DNA from: Mesostigma viride
Lineage: Eukaryota > Streptophyta > Mesostigmatophyceae > Mesostigmatales > Mesostigmataceae
Direction of reading: 5' to 3'
NCBI GenBank assembly: GCA_009746045.1
Contig: RPFO01001358.1
Coordinates: 19,643 to 83,642 of the forward strand
DNA: 64,000 nt
Shown here: positions 44,707-54,909 of the stretch, one piece after another
How positions within the stretch are numbered: position 1 is the stretch's first letter
How the letters are laid out: every line of letters starts with the position of its first letter
Position numbers and translations under genes: made by a program
The notes under the pieces: model-generated
Seen by the model: the letters and a program-made list of their open reading frames with translations, nothing else
The model's database searches: none
Told to the model about the DNA's origin: nothing

Positions 44707-47700
44707 TTGCGTGCGCGGTGTGTGTACATGTGTGTGCAGTTGCCCCTTGCGTGCGCGGTGTATGTACGTGTGTGTGCAGCCGCCCTTGCGTGCGCGGTGG
44801 ATGTACGTGTGTGTGCAGCCGGCCCTTGCGTGCGGTGTGTGTACGTGTGTGTGCAGCCGCCCTTGCGTGCGCGGTGGATGTACATGTGTGTGCAGTCGCC
44901 CCTTGCGTGCGCGGTGTGTGTACGTGTGTGTGCAGCCGCCCCTTGCGTGCGCGGTGTAGTACGTATGTGTGCAGCCGCCCCTTGCGTGCGCGGTGTATGT
45001 ACGTGTGTGTGCAGCCGCCCAAGCGTGCGCGGTGTGTGTACATGTGAGTGCAGCTGCCCCAAGCGTGCGCGGTGTGTGTACATGTGTGTGCAGTTGCCCC
45101 TTGCGTGCGCGGTGGATGTACGTGTGTGTGCATGCCGCAATTGCGTGCATGGTGTGTGTACGTGTGTGTGCAGCCGCCCCTTGCGTGCGCGGTGTGTGTA
45201 CATGTGAGTGCCGTCGCCCCAAGCGTGCATTTTGTGTGTAAGTGTGTGTGCAGCCGCCCCTTGCGTGCGCGGTGTAGGTACGTGTGTGTGCAGCCGCCCC
45301 AAGCGTGCGCGGTGTATGTACGTGTGTGTGCAGCCGCCCCAAGCGTGCGCGGTGTGTGTACATGTGAGTGCAGCTGCCCCAAGCGTGCGCGGTGTGTGTA
45401 CATGTGTGTGCAGTTGCCCCTTGCGTGCGCGGTGGATGTACGTGTGTGTGCATGCCGGCAATTGCGTGCATGGTGTGTGTACGTGTGTGTGCAGCCGCCC
45501 CTTGCGTGCGCGGTGTAGGTACGTGTGTGTGCAGCCGCCCCAAGCGTGCGCGGTGTATGTACGTGTGTGTGCAGTTGCCCCTTGCGTGCGCGGTGTAGGT
45601 ACGTGTGTGTGCAGTTGCCCCTTGCGTGCGCGGTGTGTGTACATGTGTGTGCAGTTGCCCCTTGCGTGCGCGGTGGATGTACGTGTGTGTGCAGCCGCCC
45701 CTTGCGTGCGCGGTGTAGGTACGTGTGTGTGCAGCCGCCCCAAGCGTGCGCGGTGTGTGTACGTGTGTGTGCAGTTGCCCCTTGCGTGCGCGGTGTGTGT
45801 ACATGTGTGTGCAGTTGCCCCTTGCGTGCGCGGTGTATGTACGTGTGTGTGCAGCCGCCCTTGCGTGCGCGGTGGATGTACGTGTGTGTGCAGCCGCCCT
45901 TGCGTGCGGTGTGTGTACGTGTGTGTGCAGCCGCCCCTTGCGTGCGCGGTGGATGTACATGTGTGTGCAGTCGCCCCTTGCGTGCGCGGTGTGTGTACGT
46001 GTGTGTGCAGCCGCCCCTTGCGTGCGCGGTGGATGTACGTGTGTGTGCAGTTGCCCCTTGCGTGCGCGGTGGATGTACGTGTGTGTGCAGCCGCCCCTTG
46101 CGTGCGCGGTGTGTGTACATGTGTGTGCAGCTGCCCAAGCGTGCGCGGTGTGTGTACATGTGTGTGCAGTTGCCCCTTGCGTGCGCGGTGGATGTACGTG
46201 TGTGTGCAGCCGCCCCTTGCGTGCGCGGTGTGTACGTGTGTGTGCAGCCGCCCCTTGCGTGCGCGGGGATGTACGTGTGTGTGCAGCCGGCCCTTGCGTG
46301 CATGGTGTGTGTACGTGTGTGTGCAGCCGCCCCTTGCGTGCGCGGTGTAGGTACGTGTGTGTGCAGCCGCCCCAAGCGTGCGCGGTGTAGGTACGTGTGT
46401 GTGCAGTTGCCCCTTGCGTGCGCGGTGTAGGTACATGTGTGTGCAGTTGCCCCTTGCGTGCGCGGTGGATGTACGTGTGTGTGCAGCCGCCCCTTGCGTG
46501 CGCGGTGTGTGTACATGTGAGTGCAGCTGCCCCAAGCGTGCGCGGTGTGTGTACATGTGTGTGCAGTTGCCCCTTGCGTGCGCGGTGGATGTACGTGTGT
46601 GTGCAGCCGCCCCTTGCGTGCGCGGTGTAGGTACGTGTGTGTGCAGCCGCCCCAAGCGTGCGCGGGGGATGTACGTGTGTGTGCAGCCGGCCCTTGCGTG
46701 CATGGTGTGTGTACGTGTGTGTGCAGCCGCCCCTTGCGTGCGCGGTGTAGGTACGTGTGTGTGCAGCCGCCCCAAGCGTGCGCGGTGTAGGTACGTGTGT
46801 GTGCAGTTGCCCCTTGCGTGCGCGGTGTAGGTACATGTGTGTGCAGTTGCCCCTTGCGTGCGCGGTGTATGTACATGTGTGTGCAGTTGCCCCTTGCGTG
46901 CGCGGTGTATGTACGTGTGTGTGCAGCCGCCCCTTGCGTGCGCGGTGTAGGTACGTGTGTGTGCAGCCGCCCCAAGCGTGCGCGGTGTGTGTACATGTGT
47001 GTGCAGTTGCCCCTTGCGTGCGCGGTGTGTGTACGTGTGTGTGCAGCCGCCCCTTGCGTGCGCGGTGGATGTACGTGTGTGTGCAGTTGCCCCTTGCGTG
47101 CGCGGTGGATGTACGTGTGTGTGCAGCCGGCCCTTGCGTGCATGGTGTGTGTACGTGTGTGTGCAGCCGCCCCTTGCGTGCGCGGTGTAGGTACGTGTGT
47201 GTGCAGCCGCCCCAAGCGTGCGCGGTGTAGGTACGTGTGTGTGCAGTTGCCCCTTGCGTGCGCGGTGTAGGTACATGTGTGTGCAGTTGCCCCTTGCGTG
47301 CGCGGTGTATGTACATGTGTGTGCAGTTGCCCCTTGCGTGCGCGGTGTATGTACGTGTGTGTGCAGCCGCCCCTTGCGTGCGCGGTGTGTGTACGTGTGT
47401 GTGCAGCCGCCCCTTGCGTGCGCGGTGTATGTACGTGTGTGTGCAGCTGCCCCAAGCGTGCGCGGTGTGTGTACATGTGTGTGCAGTTGCCCCTTGCGTG
47501 CGCGGTGGACGTACGTGTGTGTGCATGCCGGCAATTGCGTGCATGGTGTGTGTACGTGTGTGTGCAGCCGCCCCTTGCGTGCGCGGTGTGTGTACGTGTG
47601 TGTGCATGCCGGCAATTGCGTGCATGGTGTGTGTACGTGTGTGTGCAGCCGGCCCTTGCGTGCGCGGTGTGTGTACATGTGAGTGCAGCTGCCCCAAGCG

Positions 47701-50700
47701 TGCGCGGTGTGTGTACATGTGTGTGCAGTTGCCCCTTGCGTGCGCGGTGGATGTACGTGTGTGTGCATGCCGGCAATTGCGTGCATGGTGTGTGTACGTG
47801 TGTGTGCAGCCGCCCCTTGCGTGCGCGGTGTGTGTACGTGTGTGTGCACTCGCCCCTTGCGTGCGCGGTGGATGTACATGTGTGTGCAGCCGCCCCTTGC
47901 GTGCATGGTGTATGTACATGTGTTTGCACTCGCCCCTTGCGTGCGCGGTGGATGTACATGTGTGTGCAGCCGAACCTTGCGTGCATGGTGTGTGTACCTG
48001 TGCGTGAAGTCGCTCCTTGCGTGCATGGTGTGTGTACGTGTGTGTGCAGCCGCCCCTTGCGTGCATGGTGTATGTACATGTGAGTGCTGTTGCCCCTTGC
48101 GTGCGCGGTGTATGTACGTGTGTGTGCAGCCGTCCCTTAATTGCGTGCGCGGTGTGTGTACGTGTGTGTGCAGCCGCCCCTTGCGTGCATGGTGAGTGTA
48201 CCTGTGCGTGAAGTCGCTCCTTGCGTGCATGGTGTGTGTACGTGTGTGTGCAGCCGCCCCTTGCGTGCATGGTGTATGTACATGTGAGTGCCGTTGCCCC
48301 AAGCGTGCATTGTGTGTGTAAGTGTGTGTGCAGCCGGCCCTTGCGTGCATGGTGTGTGTACATGTGAGTGCAGCCGGCCCTTGCGTGCATGGTGTGTGTA
48401 CGTGTGTGTGCAGTTGCCCCTTGCGTGCGCGGTGGATGTACGTGTGTGTGCAGCCGGCCCTTGCGTGCGCGGTGTGTGTACATGTGAGTGCAGCCGCCCC
48501 AAGCGTGTGTACATGTGTGTGCAGTTGCCCCTTGCGTGCGCAGTGGATGTACGTGCGTGTGCATGCCGGCAATTGCGTGCATGGTGTGTGTACGTGTGTG
48601 TGCAGCCGCCCCTTGCGTGCGCGGTGTGTGTACGTGTGTGTGCACTCGCCCCTTGCGTGCGCGGTGTATGTACGTGTGTGCAGCCGCCCCTTGCGTGCGC
48701 GGTGTATGCCAGTGTGTGTGCATGCCGGCCCTTGCGTGCAAGGTGTGTGTAAGTGTGTGTGCAGCCCCTTGCGTGCATGGTGTATGTACGTGTGTGTGCA
48801 GCTGCCCCTTGCGTGCGCGGTGTGTGTACGTGTGTGTGCAGCCGCCCCAAGCGTGCGCGGTGTATGTACGTGTGTGTGCAGCCGGCCCTTGCGTGCATGG
48901 TGTGTGTACGTGTGTGTGCAGCCGGCCCTTGCGTGCGCGGTGGATGTACATGTGTGTGCAGTCGCCCCTTGCGTGCGCGGTGTAGGTATACGTATGTGTG
49001 CAGCCGCCCCTTGCGTGCGCGGTGTAGGTACGTGTGTGTGCAGCCGCCCCAAGCGTGCGCGGTGTATGTACGTGTGTGTGCAGCCGCCCCTTGCGTGCGC
49101 GGTGGATGTACGTGTGTGTGCAGCCACCCCTTGCGTGCGCGGTGTATTTACGTGTGTGTGCAGCCGCCCCAAGCGTGCGCGGTGTGTGTACGTGTGTGTG
49201 CAGTTGCCCCTTGCGTGCGCGGTGTGTGTACATGTGTGTGCAGTTGCCCCTTGCGTGCGCGGTGGATGTACGTGTGTGTGCAGCCGCCCCTTGCGTGCGC
49301 GGTGTATTTACGTGTGTGTGCAGCCGCCCCAAGCGTGCGCGGTGTGTGTACGTGTGTGTGCAGTTGCCCCTTGCGTGCGCGGTGTGTGTACATGTGTGTG
49401 CAGTTGCCCCTTGCGTGCGCGGTGTATGTACATGTGTGTGCAGTTGCCCCTTGCGTGCGCGGTGTATGTACGTGTGTGTGCAGCCGCCCCTTGCGTGCGC
49501 GGTGTAGGTACGTGTGTGTGCAGCCGCCCCAAGCGTGCGCGGTGTGTGTACATGTGTGTGCAGTTGCCCCTTGCGTGCGCGGTGTGTGTACGTGTGTGTG
49601 CAGCCGCCCCTTGCGTGCGCGGTGGATGTACGTGTGTGTGCAGTTGCCCCTTGCGTGCGCGGTGGATGTACGTGTGTGTGCAGCCGCCCCTTGCGTGCGC
49701 GGTGTGTGTACATGTGAGTGCAGCTGCCCCAAGCGTGCGCGGTGTGTGTACATGTGTGTGCAGTTGCCCCTTGCGTGCGCGGTGGATGTACGTGTGTGTG
49801 CAGCCGCCCCTTGCGTGCGCGGTGTATGTACGTGCGTGTGCAGCCGCCCCTTGCGTGCGCGGTGTATGTACATGTGTGTGCATCCTTGTCCTTGCGTGCG
49901 CGGTGTATGTACATGTGTTTGCACTCGCCCCTTGCGTGCGCGGTGGATGTACATGTGTGTGCAGCCGCCCCTTGCGTGCATGGTTTATGTACATGTGTGT
50001 GCAGTCGCCGGCCCCGTGCGTGCGCAGTGGATGTACGTGTGTGTGCAGCCGCCCCGTGCGTGCATGGTGTGTGTACGTGTGTGTGCAGCAGCCCCTTGCG
50101 TGCGCGGTGTATGTACGTTTCTGTGCATGCCGGCCCTTGCGTGCATGGTGTATGTACATGTGCTTGCACTGGCCCCTTGCGTGCGCGGTGTATGTACGTG
50201 TGTGTGCAGCCCCCCCTTGCGTGCGCGGTGTATGTACGTGTGTGCGCACTCGCCCCTTGCGTGCGCGGTGTATGTACGTGTGTGTGCATGCCGGCAATTG
50301 CGTGCATGGTGTGTGTACGTGTGTGTGCAGCCGCCCCTTGCGTGCGCGGTGTGTGTACGTGTGTGTGCACTCGCCCCTTGCGTGCGCGGTGGATGTACAT
50401 GTGTGTGCAGCCGCCCCTTGCGTGTGCGGTGGATGTACATGTGTGTGCAGCCGCCCCGTGCGTGCATGGTGTGTGTACGTGTGTGTGCAGCAGCCCCTTG
50501 CGTGCGCGGTGTATGTACGTTTCTGTGCATGCCGGCCCTTGCGTGCATGGTGTATGTACATGTGCTTGCACTGGCCCCTTGCGTGCGCGGTGTATGTACG
50601 TGTGTGTGCAGCCCCCCCTTGCGTGCGCGGTGTATGTACGTGTGTGCGCACTCGCCCCAAGCGTGCGCGGTGTATGTACGTGTGTGTGCAGCCGCCCCAA

Positions 50701-53686
50701 GCGTGCGCGGTGTGTGTACATGTGAGTGCAGCTGCCCCAAGCGTGCGCGGTGTGTGTACATGTGTGTGCAGTTGCCCCTTGCGTGCGCGGTGGATGTACG
50801 TGTGTGTGCATGCCGGCAATTGCGTGCATGGTGTGTGTACGTGTGTGTGCAGCCGCCCCTTGCGTGCGCGGTGTGTGTACGTGTGTGTGCACTCGCCCCT
50901 TGCGTGCGCGGTGTGTGTACAGGTGTGTGCAGCCGCCCCTTGCGTGCATGGTGTATGTACATGTGTGTGCAGCCGCCCCTTGCGTGCGCGGTGGATGTAC
51001 ATGTGTGTGCAGCCGAACCTTGCGTGCATGGTGTGTGTACCTGTGCGTGAAGTCGCTCCTTGCGTGCATGGTGTGTGTACGTGTGTGTGCAGCCACCCCT
51101 TTCGTGCGCGGTGTATGTACATGTGAGTGCCGTCGCCCCAAGCGTGCATTTTGTGTGTAAGTGTGTGTGCAGCAGCCCCTTGCGTGCGCGGTGTATGTAC
51201 GTGTGTGTGCAGCCGCCCCGTGGTTGCGCGGTGGATGTACATGTGAGTGGAGCCGGTCCTTGCGTGCGCGGTGTATTTACGTGTGTGTGCAGCCGCCCCA
51301 AGCGTGCGCGGTGTGTGTACGTGTGTGTGCAGTTGCCCCTTGCGTGCGCGGTGTGTGTACATGTGTGTGCAGTTGCCCCTTGCGTGCGCGGTGGATGTAC
51401 GTGTGTGTGCAGCCGCCCCTTGCGTGCGCGGTGTATTTACGTGTGTGTGCAGCCGCCCCAAGCGTGCGCGGTGTGTGTACGTGTGTGTGCAGTTGCCCCT
51501 TGCGTGCGCGGTGTGTGTACATGTGTGTGCAGTTGCCCCTTGCGTGCGCGGTGTATGTACATGTGTGTGCAGTTGCCCCTTGCGTGCGCGGTGTATGTAC
51601 GTGTGTGTGCAGCCGCCCCTTGCGTGCGCGGTGTAGGTACGTGTGTGTGCAGCCGCCCCAAGCGTGCGCGGTGTGTGTACATGTGTGTGCAGTTGCCCCT
51701 TGCGTGCGCGGTGTGTGTACGTGTGTGTGCAGCCGCCCCTTGCGTGCGCGGTGGATGTACGTGTGTGTGCAGTTGCCCCTTGCGTGCGCGGTGGATGTAC
51801 GTGTGTGTGCAGCCGCCCCTTGCGTGCGCGGTGTGTGTACATGTGAGTGCAGCTGCCCCAAGCGTGCGCGGTGTGTGTACATGTGTGTGCAGTTGCCCCT
51901 TGCGTGCGCGGTGGATGTACGTGTGTGTGCAGCCGCCCCTTGCGTGCGCGGTGTATGTACGTGCGTGTGCAGCCGCCCCTTGCGTGCGCGGTGTATGTAC
52001 ATGTGTGTGCATCCTTGTCCTTGCGTGCGCGGTGTATGTACATGTGTTTGCACTCGCCCCTTGCGTGCGCGGTGGATGTACATGTGTGTGCAGCCGCCCC
52101 TTGCGTGCATGGTTTATGTACATGTGTGTGCAGTCGCCGGCCCCGTGCGTGCGCAGTGGATGTACGTGTGTGTGCAGCCGCCCCGTGCGTGCATGGTGTG
52201 TGTACGTGTGTGTGCAGCAGCCCCTTGCGTGCGCGGTGTATGTACGTTTCTGTGCATGCCGGCCCTTGCGTGCATGGTGTATGTACATGTGCTTGCACTG
52301 GCCCCTTGCGTGCGCGGTGTATGTACGTGTGTGTGCAGCCCCCCCTTGCGTGCGCGGTGTATGTACGTGTGTGCGCACTCGCCCCTTGCGTGCGCGGTGT
52401 ATGTACGTGTGTGTGCATGCCGGCAATTGCGTGCATGGTGTGTGTACGTGTGTGTGCAGCCGCCCCTTGCGTGCGCGGTGTGTGTACGTGTGTGTGCACT
52501 CGCCCCTTGCGTGCGCGGTGGATGTACATGTGTGTGCAGCCGCCCCTTGCGTGCATGGTGTATGTCCATGTGTGGGCAGTTGCCCCTTGCGTGCGCGGCG
52601 TATGTACATGTTTTTGCACTCGCCCCTTGCGTGCATGGTGTATGTATGTGTGTGTGCAGCCGCCCCTTGCGTGCGCGGTGGATGTACGTGTGTGTGCAGC
52701 CACCCCTTTCGTGCGCGGTGTATGTACATGTGAGTGCCGTCGCCCCAAGCGTGCATTTTGTGTGTAAGTGTGTGTGCAGCAGCCCCTTGCGTGCGCGGTG
52801 TATGTACGTGTGTGTGCAGCCGCCCCGTGGTTGCGCGGTGGATGTACATGTGAGTGGAGCCGGTCCTTGCGTGCGCGGTGTATGTACGTGTGTGTGCAGC
52901 CGCCCCTTGCGTGCGCGGTGTAGGTACGTATGTGTGCAGCCGCCCCTTGCGTGCGCGGTGTATGTACGTGTGTGTGCAGCCGCTCCAAGCGTGCGCGGTG
53001 TGTGTACATGTGAGTGCAGCTGCCCCAAGCGTGCGCGGTGTGTGTACATGTGTGTGCAGTTGCCCCTTGCGTGCGCGGTGGATGTACGTGTGTGTGCATG
53101 CCGGCAATTGCGTGCATGGTGTGTGTACGTGTGTGTGCAGCCGCCCCTTGCGTGCGCGGTGTGTGTACATGTGAGTGCCGTCGCCCCAAGCGTGCATTTT
53201 GTGTGTAAGTGTGTGTGCAGCCGCCCCTTGCGTGCGCGGTGTAGGTACGTGTGTGTGCAGCAGCCCCAAGCGTGCGCGGTGTATGTACGTGTGTGTGCAG
53301 CCGCCCCAAGCGTGCGCGGTGTGTGTACATGTGAGTGCAGCTGCCCCAAGCGTGCGCGGTGTGTGTACATGTGTGTGCAGTTGCCCCTTGCGTGCGCGGT
53401 GGATGTACGTGTGTGTGCATGCCGGCAATTGCGTGCATGGTGTGTGTACGTGTGTGTGCAGCCGCCCCTTGCGTGCGCGGTGTGTGTACGTGTGTGTGCA
53501 GCCGCCCCTTGCGTGCATGGTGTATGTCCATGTGAGTGCCGTTGCCCCTTGCGTGCGCGGTGGATGTACGTGTGTGTGCAGCCACCCCTTTCGTGCGCGG
53601 TGTATGTACATGTGAGTGCCGTCGCCCCAAGCGTGCATTTTGTGTGTAAGTGTGTGTGCAGCCGCCCCTTGCGTGCGCGGTGTAGG
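33792..53686. repeat. 40-bp satellite array, second segment (about 497 units)
   Basis: Same unit as 28235-31672. The array has nested higher-order duplication: 37.67-40.4 kb recurs at 41.69-44.4 kb (offset 4,014), and a much larger repeat is described separately. The array is continuous apart from small unit-length indels, which cluster at 44.75-46.3 kb. It ends at the foldback element, where GTAGG (53682-53686) is the left target duplication. Confidence 0.95.
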
Positions 53687-53894
53687 AGTTAGGTTAAACA
53701 GAGCCGGAACCTTTTTGCCGCCTGAGGCAAATCGGGCCGGAACACTATTTTGCCCGGAATAACCACTTCCGAGCACCCAAGTTAATTCGGCCGAATTAAC
53801 TTGGGTGCTCGGAAGTGGTTATTCCGGGCAAAATAGTGTTCCGGCCCGATTTGCCTCAGGCGGCAAAAAGGTTCCGGCACTGTTTAACGTAACT
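53687..53894. repeat. Palindrome P1 of the foldback element
   Basis: Centre at 53790/53791. Arms of 104 bp carry the GGGCCGGAAC variant on both sides and five-T/five-A runs on both sides. Only two mismatches near the outer end separate the arms. Confidence 0.95.
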
Positions 53895-54026
53895 AAAACC
53901 TGTGCACCTTGGAGGTCAGGGGTTCGAATCCTTACTGAGGCAGCTCCGGCGCATTTAGTGGTGCGTGCTCAGCGGCCTAGGCGGATGTCTCGGGCTCTTC
54001 GTCCCCCCTCCACGAGGCCAGGTTTT
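53895..54026 (+). other. Module S1 with tRNA-like B box (identical to S3, inverted in S2)
   Basis: Contains GGAGGTC, then GGTTCGAATCC (a perfect RNA polymerase III B box), then CTGAGGCA, resembling the variable loop, T arm and 3' acceptor end of a tRNA. About 45 bp downstream lies CGGCCTAGGCGG, a 10-of-12 match to the A-box consensus, but in the reverse of normal gene order. A GCCTCAG able to pair with CTGAGGC occurs in the preceding palindrome arm. A tRNA-derived origin is likely; a functional (for example permuted) tRNA is only a possibility because no anticodon stem is evident. Confidence 0.45.
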
Positions 54027-54232
54027 AGTTACGTTAAATAGTGACGGAACCTTTTGCCGCCTGAGGCAAATCGGTCCGTAACACTATTTTGCCCGGAATA
54101 ACCACTTCCGAGCACCCAAGTTAATTCGGCCGAATTAACTTGGGTGCTCGGAAGTGGTTATTCCGGGCAAAATAGTGTTACGGACCGATTTGCCTCAGGC
54201 GGCAAAAGGTTCCGTCACTATTTAACGTAACT
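54027..54232. repeat. Palindrome P2 of the foldback element
   Basis: Centre at 54129/54130, arms 103 bp. Both arms carry the GGTCCGTAAC variant rather than the GGGCCGGAAC of P1 and P4. Together with S1 and S2 it forms a continuous palindrome of about 470 bp. Confidence 0.95.
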
Positions 54233-54364
54233 AAAACCTGGCCTCGTGGAGGGGGGACGAAGAGCCCGAGACATCCGCCTAGGCCGCTGAGCACGCACCA
54301 CTAAATGCGCCGGAGCTGCCTCAGTAAGGATTCGAACCCCTGACCTCCAAGGTGCACAGGTTTT

Positions 54365-54571
54365 AGTTACGTTAAATAGTGACCGGAACCTTTTGCCGCC
54401 TGAGGCAAATCGGTCCGTAACACTATTTTGCCCGGAATAACCACTTCCGGGCACCCAAGTTAATTCGGCCGAATTAACTTGGGTGCTCGGAAGTGGTTAT
54501 TCCGGGCAAAATAGTGTTACGGACCGATTTGCCTCAGGCGGCAAAAGGTTCCGTCACTATTTAACGTAACT
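54365..54571. repeat. Palindrome P3 of the foldback element
   Basis: Centre at 54468/54469. Carries the same GGTCCGTAAC variant as P2 on both arms; the left arm has one extra C (GACCGG) and one substitution (CCGGGC for CCGAGC). Confidence 0.95.
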
Positions 54572-54703
54572 AAAACCTGTGCACCTTGGAGGTCAGGGGT
54601 TCGAATCCTTACTGAGGCAGCTCCGGCGCATTTAGTGGTGCGTGCTCAGCGGCCTAGGCGGATGTCTCGGGCTCTTCGTCCCCCCTCCACGAGGCCAGGT
54701 TTT

Positions 54704-54909
54704 AGTTACGTTAAATAGTGACGGAACCTTTTGCCGCCTGAGGCAAATCGGGCCGGAACACTATTTTGCCCGGAATAACCACTTCCGAGCACCCAAGTTA
54801 ATTCGGCCGAATTAACTTGGGTGCTCGGAAGTGGTTATTCCGGGCAAAATAGTGTTCCGGCCCGATTTGCCTCAGGCGGCAAAAGGTTCCGTCACTATTT
54901 AACGTAACT
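54704..54909. repeat. Palindrome P4 of the foldback element
   Basis: Centre at 54806/54807, arms 103 bp, both of the GGGCCGGAAC type like P1. Its outer end abuts the right GTAGG target duplication. Confidence 0.95.

Larger units (their letters stand above)
53687..54909. mobile_element. Foldback element: four palindromes alternating with three inverted 132-bp modules
   Basis: The order is P1 (53687-53894), S1 (53895-54026, +), P2 (54027-54232), S2 (54233-54364, -), P3 (54365-54571), S3 (54572-54703, +), P4 (54704-54909). Each P is a 206-208-bp near-perfect palindrome with arms of 103-104 bp, outer ends AGTTACGTTAAA and centre TTAATTCGGCCGAATTAA. The three S modules are identical and bounded by AAAACCTG/CAGGTTTT. 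GTAGG is duplicated at 53682-53686 and 54910-54914, and the empty site is preserved at 40627-40631. No protein is encoded; the small frames are shadows of the repeats. Mobilisation would have to be in trans. Confidence 0.9.

Noticed and set aside
53895-54026. Calling the S module a functional tRNA gene
   Set aside because: The B box and acceptor-like end are good, but no 5-bp anticodon stem with a plausible anticodon could be folded in either the linear or the permuted arrangement.
53805-54454. 78-codon frames on both strands in the foldback element
   Set aside because: They are translations of the palindrome arm plus S module, duplicated by symmetry; no recognisable protein features.
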